Positions 6,368 to 14,204 of a stretch of DNA of 28,533 nucleotides are shown here, in pieces (position 1 is the first letter of the stretch; every line of letters begins with the position of its first letter). Below the pieces are notes generated by a model. It saw only the letters and a program-made list of their open reading frames with translations. It did no database searches and was not told the origin of the DNA. A program made the position numbers and the translations under genes. Source of the DNA: Planctomycetaceae bacterium (lineage in GTDB: Bacteria > Planctomycetota > Planctomycetia > Planctomycetales > Planctomycetaceae); contig JALTOP010000434.1 of assembly GCA_027000105.1 (NCBI GenBank), positions 9,367 through 37,899 on the forward strand, written 5' to 3'.

Positions 6368-7075
6368 CTTTTTGCAGGCACAAGGTTCCTTCTTGCACAG
6401 TTCTACTTTGGTTGCTGCATCCAGATTGATGCAGTTCCCTTCGTCGGTGTCGATATGAACTTCCAGTTTGATGTTCTCACCTTCCCGCACAACGACTTCT
6501 TCCAGAATCGTGTTGCATCCGGGAGATTCGACTTTCAGTTGCATTTCATCGCCATTTTTGACCCCATAATACGCACAATCCGCCGGACTCATATGAACAT
6601 GACGGGCGGCTCGGATTACTCCCTGCTTCAATTCGACAACACCTTTCGGCCCCATCAAAACGCAACCGGGAGTTCCCTCGATATCGCCACTGATTCGAAC
6701 TGGAAGATCGATTCCGAGAGAGATGCCATCCGTAAAGGCAAGTTCAACCTGTGATTCATCCCGACACGGCCCCAGGATTCGCACATTCGGAAGCATTCGC
6801 CTGCGTGGCCCGACAACCGCAACGGTTTCTTCCGCAGCGAAGTAGCCATCCTGATAAAGCGGCTTCATTTCCGTTAAAGTCGCTCCCTCACCAAACAGAA
6901 TTTCGACGTGTTCCTGTGTCAGATGAATGTGACGGGCCGAGATATTCACCACGAGCGGATTCGGTTTGTCCGCGGGAATTTCGTTTGTCTGAAATTGATC
7001 CAACAAAACCTTGCGAACAATCTGTTCGACATCACGACGACTAATCTGTGCTGTATCGATCATGTTTTTATTCAT
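6362..7075 (-). CDS. pduL: PduL-type phosphate acyltransferase (BMC phosphotransacylase)
   Basis: A 237-residue PduL enzyme that exchanges CoA for phosphate on the acyl-CoA made by the aldehyde dehydrogenase, freeing CoA inside the compartment. The metal-binding histidines of the two PduL barrels are visible: H49/H51 in ARHIHLT, H159/H161 in ARHVHMS, and H207 in VHIDTDEGNCINL. Residues 12-28 (SRRDVEQIVRKVLLDQF) are an amphipathic encapsulation-type helix followed by a linker rich in Pro and Asn, as in other BMC PduLs. The C-terminus has an unusual tail with C227, C232 and C234 among lysines. A second ATG at 7063 is a possible alternative start. It lies directly downstream of the DeoR regulator gene, separated by a perfect hairpin. 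Confidence 0.94.
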   Translation of the reverse strand: MNKNMIDTAQISRRDVEQIVRKVLLDQFQTNEIPADKPNPLVVNISARHIHLTQEHVEILFGEGATLTEMKPLYQDGYFAAEETVAVVGPRRRMLPNVRILGPCRDESQVELAFTDGISLGIDLPVRISGDIEGTPGCVLMGPKGVVELKQGVIRAARHVHMSPADCAYYGVKNGDEMQLKVESPGCNTILEEVVVREGENIKLEVHIDTDEGNCINLDAATKVELCKKEPCACKKK

Positions 7076-7084
7076 TTTCCGTAG

Positions 7085-7101
7085 GGTCCGCTGTGCGGAC
7101 C
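7085..7101 (-). other. perfect 7-bp hairpin between deoR-type gene and pduL
   Basis: GGTCCGC at 7085-7091 and GCGGACC at 7095-7101 are exact complements around TGT. The hairpin lies 30 bases after the regulator stop and just before the pduL start. No T-run follows, so it is a poor intrinsic terminator. It could lower readthrough, protect the downstream mRNA, or simply be a dispersed repeat: a decayed relative lies at 1529-1545. Confidence 0.5.
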
Positions 7102-7131
7102 AGAATTATCCAGTAACTGCAACGACAAAAA

Positions 7132-7914
7132 CTATTCCACAATGGTCAGTTCCACGTCGGTGGAACCCAAAATCTCTTTCCAGTTGTCATCCAGACCGGA
7201 ATCAACAAAAATACGATCCGGTCGATCCAGTTCGCATAATTTGGAAAGCGCGTTTCGGCCGAATTTGCCGGCATCAACCGCGACAATCACTTCCTCTGCT
7301 GTTTCCAGCATCCGTTGTTCTGCTTCCACCAGTAAACTGTTACTGTTGAACATCCCTTCCCGAGTAATCCCGCCCACACTCATGATGAGCCGCCGAACTC
7401 GAATCGTTCGCAGCGCTTCAACCGCAATCGGCCCGAGAGCTACGCCCGTTTTCGGGTACAGATATCCGCCAATTAAAATCAGTTCCGTTTCCGGAGAGTT
7501 CATCAACAACTGGGCAATCGGCAACGAATTCGTCACCACCTGTAACGGCCGATTCACTAGATGCCGGGCGACTTCCAATGTCGTCGTCCCTCCATCCAGC
7601 AATATCGAATCACCCGGCTCTATCAGATCTGCAACGGCTCTTCCGATCCTCTTTTTCTGTGAGAGTGCCCGCGTCGTTCGCTCGTCAAAATCCGTCAGCG
7701 ATTCACCAACGTATGCAACACCGCCTCTGGTGCGTCGAACCTGTCCTTTTCCGTCAAGATATTCCAAATCCCGTCGAATCGTGGATTCACTTGTATCGAG
7801 CAACTCAGCGAGCTGCTGGAGCGAAGCATATCCATTATTCTCCGCATATTCCACGATTTTTTCACGACGTTGATCCGGCAGCACGCGCTCGCTCCTTCTA
7901 CGAATTGATATCAT
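7132..7914 (-). CDS. DeoR-family transcriptional regulator of the BMC operon
   Basis: A protein of about 260 residues with the DeoR layout. The N-terminal winged helix-turn-helix reads LPDQRREKIVEYAENNGYASLQQLAELLDTSESTIRRDLEYLDGKGQVRRTRGG. A C-terminal sugar-phosphate sensor domain has the DEIGLV-like marks DSILLDGGTTTLEVARHL, VTNSL and ILIGG. These regulators usually repress sugar catabolic genes and release DNA on binding a phosphorylated sugar. Its place at the head of the BMC genes on the same strand makes it the probable local regulator. The start is uncertain: ATG 7914, ATG 7935 or TTG 7950 are all in frame with no clear ribosome site; 7914 is chosen because it leaves the shortest leader before the helix-turn-helix. 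Confidence 0.93.
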   Translation of the reverse strand: MISIRRRSERVLPDQRREKIVEYAENNGYASLQQLAELLDTSESTIRRDLEYLDGKGQVRRTRGGVAYVGESLTDFDERTTRALSQKKRIGRAVADLIEPGDSILLDGGTTTLEVARHLVNRPLQVVTNSLPIAQLLMNSPETELILIGGYLYPKTGVALGPIAVEALRTIRVRRLIMSVGGITREGMFNSNSLLVEAEQRMLETAEEVIVAVDAGKFGRNALSKLCELDRPDRIFVDSGLDDNWKEILGSTDVELTIVE

Positions 7915-7953
7915 TCTATCAATTATGCGCGCCATAACGATCAATATCAATCA

Positions 7954-8007
7954 TTATCCACCATAATATCCCAATAGTAGTAAAATTATTCTGGGTAATA
8001 TGGATAA
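7954..8007 (-). promoter_or_regulatory. candidate operator/promoter dyad upstream of the BMC operon
   Basis: CCATAATATCCCA (7961-7973) and TGGGTAATATGG (7992-8003) form an imperfect inverted repeat. It is flanked by TTATCCA at 7954-7960 and its complement TGGATAA at 8001-8007. The stretch is AT rich and sits just before the regulator start. Such spaced dyads suit autoregulation by a DeoR protein. Promoter boxes are not clear enough to name, and the site is inferred from position and symmetry only. Confidence 0.45.
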
Positions 8008-8087
8008 CAAGAGAAGAATAACATATCTTATGGGCCGAGTGGGGACAGAGCGGATTTTCCGTGTCAAAAAAGCAGAAATGTTTCACC

Positions 8088-8110
8088 ACAAGACGGGCCC
8101 CTTGTCTTGT
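8088..8110 (-). terminator. candidate terminator hairpin after the DUF2079 gene
   Basis: ACAAGAC at 8088-8094 pairs exactly with GTCTTGT at 8104-8110 around a nine-base GC-rich loop. It lies about 85 bases past the DUF2079 stop and before the DeoR promoter region, a sensible place to end transcription. A T-run (CTTTTTT on the minus strand) lies about 20 bases further on rather than directly after the stem, so the call is tentative. Confidence 0.35.
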
Positions 8111-8195
8111 AGCAGTTGGTATGAAGCGGAAAATTTTTCTCAAGTTTTACAGAACGGCTTTACAGGATCTGTTTAACAGTTCTTGCGTTCACCAT

Positions 8196-10322
8196 TTACC
8201 GCCGCCGTTTGAAGACGAGAAAATAGCCATTCGTGCGATCTGGCAGCAGTTCCCATTGTTCGGGGTGTTCGCGATATTCGCGTACTTCATCGGGTGAATG
8301 AATACTGCTGTACGGGTGGCGGGTATCGATGACGATATAATCGGTATCCTCGGGGACACCAACTTTCCCGCCGCTTACTTTGCGGGCGTAATTGCTGTAA
8401 TCGTAAGATCGCTCAAAATGGGTGTAACGCGGATGTACAAAATCTGTCGAAGCGACCCGGGCGGTTGGCGGAATGAGATTGGCAATGCGGTCAAACATTT
8501 TCGCACGCTCATCCGGGAAGTACAGTTTTGCTCCATTCCAGTTCGAGCCGGCGTCCCAAAATGGAATTCCAAACGGGGTCAGCGTGAACCAGATTGATGT
8601 CGCCAACGCAGACGAGAGAACCCACCACCCCCGTCGATCGATTGGAAGCGGTTTTTCGATCGGTTTCTGTCTTTTCAACCGGGGCATCAAATTTTGCAGC
8701 GGATTTTTTTGTGCGACTCCAGTTGTTAGTGCCCAGAAAAGCAGCGGCAGTAACGGCCCGTGAAAATGGTGCATCGGCGATTGCGATAATTCATTCAGGC
8801 AAAGCAGCACAAACATCGGCAAACAGCTGAGACAGCGCCAACCGGAAAGTAGTGGTACAAATCCGAGAGGCACCAATAAAGCCAGCAGGTAGACCAACGT
8901 ATTGATCGTCAACAATTCCCCCAATAGCAAACCGGGATCAGTCAACATATTCCAGATGATTTCACCTGTCGATTTCCCGAACTTCGAAAAGTAGCCGGCG
9001 TAGTGAACTTCAACCCCGCTGCGAAAACTGCGGATCAAATTCATCGCAAACATTAAATAGACAGGCCCAGCCACGAGAAAAGCCGCCCCGAAAATCATCT
9101 CTTTTTGTTTGGTCAAAGGTATCTTATCATTTGCTGCCTGTGTTTTTTTCAACTTGCGTCGTTCACGAATTGTCTGCCAAATCGATTCTGCAAGCAGCGA
9201 TAATCCAATCGAAAAAATAATGATCGCAAAGTCCTCCTTGCAGCTTAAAGAAAGCAGCAACAATGCACTCGCGCTGCCGAATCGTTTCCGTTCGAGTTGA
9301 TCAAGGGCGAACAGAACAATCGGCACGCCAAAGCTGATCGGGCGAAATGTTTTCAGGTCAATCGAAATATCCAGAAACTGAAGCGGGAAATAAAGTAAAT
9401 ACGCAATACTGACCAGCACCGCGGTTTTCTGGGACTGGCTCGAACGATATGTCATCCAGTAAACAGGAATCGCACCAATGCCGAGCGCAAACGATTCACA
9501 AAATTCGAGTAGCAGATGCGAAGGCCACAACCAGTAAAGCGGAATCAGAAGCAGGTGCACAAACTGAATATGCTCCCCCCAAAACAGTCCCTGATCAAGA
9601 TAACTGCGGAACCCCTTGCCATGCGTGATATTCCATAAATGTTCTTCGTACATGGCAGAATCGCCATGAGGCAACCGCAGGTTGAACCAGAGCCCCCAGT
9701 TCATCGCCGTGAAGCAGGTCACATAAATGCCGACCGCAATGAAAACAGGAAGATGCTGCTTCCAGTTCGGTCGTAATGGACTCGATATTCCAGAGATTTC
9801 TTTCGGCCCGGATGTTGAAGATGTCGAAATGGCCAAAATTTCACACAACCAACCAGCCAGCATCATCGAAACCCAGAACACCAGCGTTGCCTGCAAGATA
9901 TCCTGTCCCGTTCCCCATTGATTGATCAGTGAGACCAGCCAGAGAATCCCCCACACTCCCGGAATCATTCCCCAGGCGGCCATTCGAAAAACGGCAGAAG
10001 CAACTTTCTCAACATGAAACCTCAAGCGTAATGCAGCCAGAAAAACAAAAAAGCCCTGAAGCAGACCGATGGCAACCAGACAGCGAAGAAAAGAGGTAAG
10101 TACCATCACATGACCTTCTGCATCGTGTGTGATTTCCCCCCCAAACAGATGCAGCACGCCCCACTGCCAGGAAGCGTGGCTGATGAAAGCGGTCGCCAGG
10201 TTGCTGTTTTCCAGAATCGATTGCAGCCCCAATCCGCCGAGCAGCCAGGAGAAAGCAAGCAGAAGCCCCGCCTGAATCCAGGTTTTCGAACATTCTTCAG
10301 AACAGGATTCAGACTTTTTCAT
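8196..10322 (-). CDS. DUF2079 family polytopic membrane protein
   Basis: A 708-residue integral membrane protein with roughly a dozen predicted spans. The central region carries the DUF2079 pattern: PHGDSAMYEEHLWNITHGKGF, then DQGLFWGEHIQFVHLLLIPLYWLWPS, then an LLYFPLQF span and SLSCKEDFAI. DUF2079 proteins are distantly related to GT-C glycosyltransferases, and the acidic residues in the first loop (GDSAMYEE) match that fold's likely catalytic loop. The C-terminal soluble part (about 600-708) contains STDFVHPRYTHF and DTDYIVIDTRHP, usual for the family. The substrate is unknown. No neighbour shows a linked pathway. It is transcribed toward the BMC operon but separated from it by about 250 bases with a hairpin. 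Confidence 0.85.
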   Translation of the reverse strand: MKKSESCSEECSKTWIQAGLLLAFSWLLGGLGLQSILENSNLATAFISHASWQWGVLHLFGGEITHDAEGHVMVLTSFLRCLVAIGLLQGFFVFLAALRLRFHVEKVASAVFRMAAWGMIPGVWGILWLVSLINQWGTGQDILQATLVFWVSMMLAGWLCEILAISTSSTSGPKEISGISSPLRPNWKQHLPVFIAVGIYVTCFTAMNWGLWFNLRLPHGDSAMYEEHLWNITHGKGFRSYLDQGLFWGEHIQFVHLLLIPLYWLWPSHLLLEFCESFALGIGAIPVYWMTYRSSQSQKTAVLVSIAYLLYFPLQFLDISIDLKTFRPISFGVPIVLFALDQLERKRFGSASALLLLSLSCKEDFAIIIFSIGLSLLAESIWQTIRERRKLKKTQAANDKIPLTKQKEMIFGAAFLVAGPVYLMFAMNLIRSFRSGVEVHYAGYFSKFGKSTGEIIWNMLTDPGLLLGELLTINTLVYLLALLVPLGFVPLLSGWRCLSCLPMFVLLCLNELSQSPMHHFHGPLLPLLFWALTTGVAQKNPLQNLMPRLKRQKPIEKPLPIDRRGWWVLSSALATSIWFTLTPFGIPFWDAGSNWNGAKLYFPDERAKMFDRIANLIPPTARVASTDFVHPRYTHFERSYDYSNYARKVSGGKVGVPEDTDYIVIDTRHPYSSIHSPDEVREYREHPEQWELLPDRTNGYFLVFKRRR

Positions 10323-10627
10323 GGATTAGGTATAAAACGAAAATGGTGTTCAAAAGGGAACGAGTGGTCTCGATGCCTGGCATTTTCTGGCGAGAGGAAT
10401 GAAATCTACCAGCCGCATTCTGATTAAACCAGTCGCTCCGGGCAAAAGAGTGTTTGATTATCTGGACGATACCTTAATATAGTCAAGTATTGGTTTCTCT
10501 TTTTCCAGAGTATGCAGTAAGGTGCAGCAATCTGCGTCGTGAGACGTCTTTTCATACGCGTCTGTTTTTGAACGCGTTGCGGCGGCCTGTATCTGTTTTG
10601 ATTCATTTCCTTTCAGAAAGTTTTCCT
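10323..10627. other. divergent intergenic region, DUF2079 / MarR
   Basis: About 300 bases between divergently transcribed genes. It contains a possible sigma-70 promoter for the MarR gene (TTGATT at 10454-10459 and TATAGT at 10478-10483, 18-base spacer). An AT-rich weak palindrome, AATATAGTCAAGTATT (10476-10491), overlaps the -10 box and could be a MarR-type operator. Nothing else was recognised. Confidence 0.4.
10454..10491 (+). promoter_or_regulatory. candidate promoter and operator of the MarR gene
   Basis: TTGATT and TATAGT are separated by 18 bases, and a weak palindrome AATA..TATT overlaps the -10 box. MarR regulators usually repress themselves by binding such palindromes. The match to consensus is only fair. 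Confidence 0.35.
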
Positions 10628-11152
10628 GTGACTGCGGAGCAATCTTCCCAAAAGCTGTGTCAGGGCGTTGGCTCCTGGATTGTCAGCACGGCTCATGCCT
10701 TTCGCAAAGCGATGGAATGTGAACTGTCGCAGGAAGGAATCACGTTTCGTCAATGGGAAGTGCTGGTCTGGTTGAGTTCGGATGGCGAACAGCCTCAAAA
10801 CGAATTGGCTGAAAAGATGGGGCTCGAAACCCAAACCCTTGGCGGTATTCTTTCCCGCATGGAACGTGATGGTTGGTTGACACGGCAAAGTTGTTCGGAA
10901 GATCGCCGAAGAAAACTGATTCGTGCCACCGCACAGGCAGAGAAAATACTGGAAGATATGCACGCCTGCTGCGACCGCGTCCGCGAACGAGCAATTCAGG
11001 GGTTGAGTGAAGCCGATCTGAATCAGTTGAATTCAACCTGCGAACAAATCCGTAAAAACCTCGACCACGAATGCCCCAAAGCTGACGTAAAACATGCCGA
11101 GCCAGTTGATGTCATCATCAACGACAACTCCTGCCCCGGTTCGGTCGAATGA
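10628..11152 (+). CDS. MarR-family transcriptional regulator
   Basis: A protein of about 174 residues with a MarR winged helix-turn-helix. Recognisable parts are the helical N-terminus GVGSWIVSTAHAFRKAMECEL, GITFRQWEVLVWLSSDGEQPQNELAEKMGLETQTLGGILSRMERDGWLTR as the DNA-reading unit, and SCSEDRRRKLIRAT as the beta-wing with the conserved DRR. The GTG at 10628 (VTAEQSSQ) is preferred, giving normal MarR length; the open frame extends upstream to 10490 but those residues are unlike the family. Several cysteines (SCSED, ACCDR, TCEQ, HECPK) raise the possibility of redox or metal sensing, without proof. The ECF sigma gene starts 26 bases downstream, so the two are probably cotranscribed. Confidence 0.88.
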   Translation: MTAEQSSQKLCQGVGSWIVSTAHAFRKAMECELSQEGITFRQWEVLVWLSSDGEQPQNELAEKMGLETQTLGGILSRMERDGWLTRQSCSEDRRRKLIRATAQAEKILEDMHACCDRVRERAIQGLSEADLNQLNSTCEQIRKNLDHECPKADVKHAEPVDVIINDNSCPGSVE

Positions 11153-11178
11153 CGGCATTTTGACTGTTGAGTGGGATT

Positions 11179-11763
11179 ATGCAGAACCCGGCGGAACACG
11201 ATTTGATTGAGCGGATTCGGCAGGGAGACGAAAATTCCTGGCAGGATGTGATCGATTCATACGAAGGGCGTTTGCTGGCGTTTGCAAAAAGCCGGGTGGG
11301 GAACCTGCCACTGGCTGAAGACATTGTGCAAGAAGCATTTATCGGTTTCTTGACAAGCTTGCCCAATTACGATGAATCGCAAAGTTCGCTGGAATCGTTT
11401 CTGTTTCGCATTACCGCTCATAAAATAACCGACGCGTTGCGCAAGCAGGGACGACGTCCGAGCATTCAGTTGAATGACGATTCTTCCCCGCTGCCCGGCG
11501 ATGCGAGAAAAGCATCGAGCATGGCACGCAGTAAAGAAGGGGGAAACCAGAAACGATCCGCGATTGCAAATCTGCTTCGGGAAATGATCACCCAGTGGAA
11601 AACAGATCGCAATTACGAACGATTAAAATGCAACGAGTTACTGTTCGTCCGTGGTTGGCCGAACAAAAAAGTGGCCGAGACTTTGGGCCTGACCGAACAG
11701 CAGGTCGCGAACCATAAACAGGCTGTCATTCAGCGATTGAAAAAAGAGTGTGTCATCGAATAG
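11179..11763 (+). CDS. ECF-type RNA polymerase sigma factor
   Basis: A 194-residue sigma-70 family protein of the ECF group, with region 2 and region 4 only. Region 2 is seen in LAFAKSRVGNLPLAEDIVQEAFIGFLTSLPNYDESQSSLESFLFRITAHKITDALRKQGRRPS. Region 4 is seen in ERLKCNELLFVRGWPNKKVAETLGLTEQQVANHKQAVIQRLKKE, a helix-turn-helix. The linker contains a basic stretch (ARSKEGGNQKRS). ATG 11179 with GAGTGGG upstream is preferred over the in-frame TTG at 11167. No anti-sigma gene lies next to it; the neighbour upstream is MarR and the neighbour downstream is a convergent ferredoxin whose stop lies 7 bases away. The control signal is therefore unknown. Confidence 0.92.
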   Translation: MQNPAEHDLIERIRQGDENSWQDVIDSYEGRLLAFAKSRVGNLPLAEDIVQEAFIGFLTSLPNYDESQSSLESFLFRITAHKITDALRKQGRRPSIQLNDDSSPLPGDARKASSMARSKEGGNQKRSAIANLLREMITQWKTDRNYERLKCNELLFVRGWPNKKVAETLGLTEQQVANHKQAVIQRLKKECVIE

Positions 11764-11770
11764 CCAGAAC

Positions 11771-12127
11771 TCACTCTTTCACCGGAATGCCAATTTGAAT
11801 TTCGTCTTCAACAAGACGCACTGGATACGATTCGCAGCGGATTGGTGAGGTGGGGGAATCTGCCCAACTGCCATCCTTTAATTCAAATTTCCAGGCGTGC
11901 CAGGGACACATCACCCTGCCCTGTTCCACGTAACCTCCGGAAAGTGAAGCTCCCTGATGCGGACAGAAATCGCTGATAGCGTAATAGTTTCCTTCGGATA
12001 AAAACAAGCCGATCACATGCCCGCAGACGGTAAAGCTTTTCCCTTCTCCTTCCGAAATATCCCCCACTTTGGCAGCAGGATGATATTCGTAATCGACACG
12101 CTGGGATTCGTCTTCGCAATTCGTCAT
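11771..12127 (-). CDS. Rieske [2Fe-2S] ferredoxin-like protein
   Basis: A 118-residue soluble protein with one Rieske domain. The two cluster motifs are clear: C55-P-H57 in ISDFCPHQGASL, and C74-P-W-H77 in VMCPWHAWKF. The size and lack of a signal or membrane anchor fit NirD-like or dioxygenase-type Rieske ferredoxins that pass electrons in the cytoplasm. No oxygenase or nitrite reductase partner is in view, so the partner is unknown. It is convergent with the sigma gene, 7 bases apart, and divergent from the HpcH/HpaI aldolase. No ribosome site is visible before the ATG, which is common in this phylum. Confidence 0.93.
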   Translation of the reverse strand: MTNCEDESQRVDYEYHPAAKVGDISEGEGKSFTVCGHVIGLFLSEGNYYAISDFCPHQGASLSGGYVEQGRVMCPWHAWKFELKDGSWADSPTSPIRCESYPVRLVEDEIQIGIPVKE

Positions 12128-12249
12128 AATGAAGGTCGTTATTGTTATCAGTTATTACTATCCGAGAGATGTCTTCAGGCCGAGAGAATTCTCCAGGAAA
12201 TTTTATCTTTGGGAAACATCGAGTTCAGGAAGCATCAAGGGCCGATCTT
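12128..12249. other. divergent spacer with ATAACTG phrase
   Basis: This spacer between the Rieske and aldolase genes contains TTATTGTTATCAGTTATTA (12138-12156). Its complement shares the ATAACTGATAAC phrase found in tandem at 18931-18956. Promoters for both genes must lie here, but none is clear enough to mark. Confidence 0.4.
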
Positions 12250-13044
12250 ATGAAAATGAACCCCGTAAAAAAAGCGTTGCAGGCAGGTGAGGCACAAGTT
12301 GGGACGTGGTTGTCGCTGGAATCTGTCTTTGCCCCCCGTTTTATGGCGAGAATCGGTTTCCCGTGGTTAACAGTCGATATCGAACATTCTCCCGTCAACT
12401 GGGAAACCGCCGCGATTATGTTTGGGGCGATTGCCGATGCCGGTTGCGTCCCTTTGGCGAGAGTCCCCCGCGGCGATCACGATCATATCAAAAGAGTACT
12501 CGATGCCGGGGCGATGGGAATCATCGTGCCGATGGTCAATACGGTCGAAGAGGCGAAAATCGCGATCGCTGCCGCAAAATACCCACCTATCGGTAATCGA
12601 TCGGTCGGGGGCAGTATCCACGCTCTCAATTTTGACGCCGCTGCTGGTGATTATTTCAAACACGCCAATGACGAAATTCTTGTCGTTTTGCAAACGGAAT
12701 CTCCCGAAGGAGTTGAAAACGCAGAAGAAATCTACTCGCTGCCCGGTATTGATGCCATTTTCGTGGGGCCGAACGACCTCCGTTTTCAAATGCGTCCGGA
12801 ATCTGGTGACGATCCTTCAACAGAAGAATTCGAGGCAATGCTGAAACGGATTCTTGATGCCGGGAAAAAAACGGGCACACCTGTTGGCCTGCATGTGCAA
12901 AGCGTTGAGGATGTGCGGAAGCGAATCGATCAGGGCTGGCAATTCATCGCGATGGCAAGTGAATTAAACATGATGGTGACGGAAGCAACCCGTATCGCAA
13001 AAGAACTCGGCCTGAGTAAATCGAGTGACCTGGCCCGTTATTGA
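12250..13044 (+). CDS. HpcH/HpaI family class II (metal) aldolase
   Basis: A 264-residue aldolase of the HpcH/HpaI family, which cleaves 2-keto-3-deoxy acids to pyruvate and an aldehyde using a divalent metal. Visible marks are GTWLSLESVFAPRFMARIGFPWLTVDIEH (DIEH at 43-46), VPRGD with the substrate arginine at R74, RSVGG near residue 117, the metal ligand E150 in LQTESPEG, and FVGPNDL with D176. The start ATG 12250 is chosen to give family length, with a modest AAGGG upstream. The exact substrate cannot be read from the sequence. Members such as RhmA make pyruvate and lactaldehyde from deoxy-rhamnonate, which would connect it with the BMC, but 4-hydroxy-2-oxo acids are equally possible. Confidence 0.92.
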   Translation: MKMNPVKKALQAGEAQVGTWLSLESVFAPRFMARIGFPWLTVDIEHSPVNWETAAIMFGAIADAGCVPLARVPRGDHDHIKRVLDAGAMGIIVPMVNTVEEAKIAIAAAKYPPIGNRSVGGSIHALNFDAAAGDYFKHANDEILVVLQTESPEGVENAEEIYSLPGIDAIFVGPNDLRFQMRPESGDDPSTEEFEAMLKRILDAGKKTGTPVGLHVQSVEDVRKRIDQGWQFIAMASELNMMVTEATRIAKELGLSKSSDLARY

Positions 13045-13262
13045 TTTTCTTTCCGTTTCTTTTCATCAACTTCCTTTCATTAACACCAGAGATCCAATCG
13101 TTCGAGATGCTGGAGACTTGCTCCGAGGCACATCGTTCTTTTACACGGTGAGCGTCCAAAGCAACCCACCCGGACGGTAAACAACCGATGCGGGAAAAAG
13201 GGGGAGTAAGAGGGAGTGCAAACCGCTCGCCTATTTCTGTCACCCAACCTGGAACAGCAACA

Positions 13263-13958
13263 ATGCTTGATCTATTAGTTATAGCAACCCATCCCGACGA
13301 TGCTGAAATTTCTGTTGGGGGCATTCTTCTGAAAGCAAAATCGGAGGGGTTGAAAACAGGCGTTCTCGATTTGACATCGGGGGAACCGACTCCTTACGGA
13401 ACAGAAAAGAAACGGAAGGAAGAAACTTCAGCTGCAACCAAAGTGCTCCGGTTGGACTGGAGGGACAACCTCGGATTACCGAATCGGAATTTAATGGCGA
13501 ATCTGGACGCACGGCGGGAAATTGCCAATGTCATTCGCCGGTTGCGTCCGAAGATGATCCTTGCTCCGTGGGAAGAAGACGTCCATCCCGATCATGTCCA
13601 GGCAAGTCGGCTCTGCGATGACGCCCGTTTTTTTGCCAAGCTCTCCCGTACCGATATGGAAGCCGAACCGTACTGGACTCCTCGACTGTATTACTATCTC
13701 AGCATTCATTTGCGGAATCACCCCAAGCCGAGCGTGGTTGTTGATATTTCCGACCAACTGGACGAAAAAATGAAAGCGGTGCGCTGCTACCACAGTCAGC
13801 TCATTGAAGGGAAAGCAGAAACCTTTCCAACCGTTCTGGATGATATCCGCGATCGGGCTCGTTATTGGGGATGGAGTATCCACAGCGGCTACGGTGAACC
13901 GCTCATCTCTCGAGAAGAGATCGCTGTGACAAGAATCGGCTCACTGTTCGAATCTTAA
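13263..13958 (+). CDS. bshB1: PIG-L/LmbE deacetylase, BshB1 type (bacillithiol pathway)
   Basis: A 231-residue zinc deacetylase of the PIG-L family. HPDD at 10-13 (VIATHPDDAEISVGG) and HPDH at 108-111 (EEDVHPDHVQAS) give the zinc ligands and catalytic aspartate. The whole length follows the BshB1 pattern: GVLDLTSGEPTPYGT near residue 33, DNLGLPNRNL near 68, VVVDISDQLDEKM in the latter half, and DRARYWG..GYGEPL at the end. BshB1 removes the acetyl group from GlcNAc-malate during bacillithiol synthesis. Other bsh genes are not in this window. The start ATG 13263 is picked because the frame upstream has no family match. It follows the aldolase by about 220 bases, so an operon with it is not assured. 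Confidence 0.85.
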   Translation: MLDLLVIATHPDDAEISVGGILLKAKSEGLKTGVLDLTSGEPTPYGTEKKRKEETSAATKVLRLDWRDNLGLPNRNLMANLDARREIANVIRRLRPKMILAPWEEDVHPDHVQASRLCDDARFFAKLSRTDMEAEPYWTPRLYYYLSIHLRNHPKPSVVVDISDQLDEKMKAVRCYHSQLIEGKAETFPTVLDDIRDRARYWGWSIHSGYGEPLISREEIAVTRIGSLFES

Positions 13959-14204
13959 TCACCCCTATTGTCTTTGACCGTCGAGGCAGTAGACACCTTC
14001 CCGCTCTCATCGCACCGGCAATAAATTGTTGATCGCGTTGACTGCTCTGTTCGCTATCGCGCTGCCCATTTCCGATTTTCCCCCGGTTTCGGGCTTCGAG
14101 CTTTTCAGAAAAAGAGTTTGTGGAGAAAGAGAAACCTCCTGTTTCCGTACTGGTAACGGTTAAAGTTTACGAACGGTGCGAAAACTTATGAAAATTTCAT
14201 TTTT

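Noticed and set aside
8061..8297. Plus-strand 78-codon frame near the end of the DUF2079 gene
   Set aside because: It overlaps the candidate terminator hairpin and the DUF2079 C-terminus and has no recognisable domain.
11771..12127. NirD small subunit of nitrite reductase
   Set aside because: The Rieske motifs fit many ferredoxins and no nirB or oxygenase gene is near, so the specific name is not supported.
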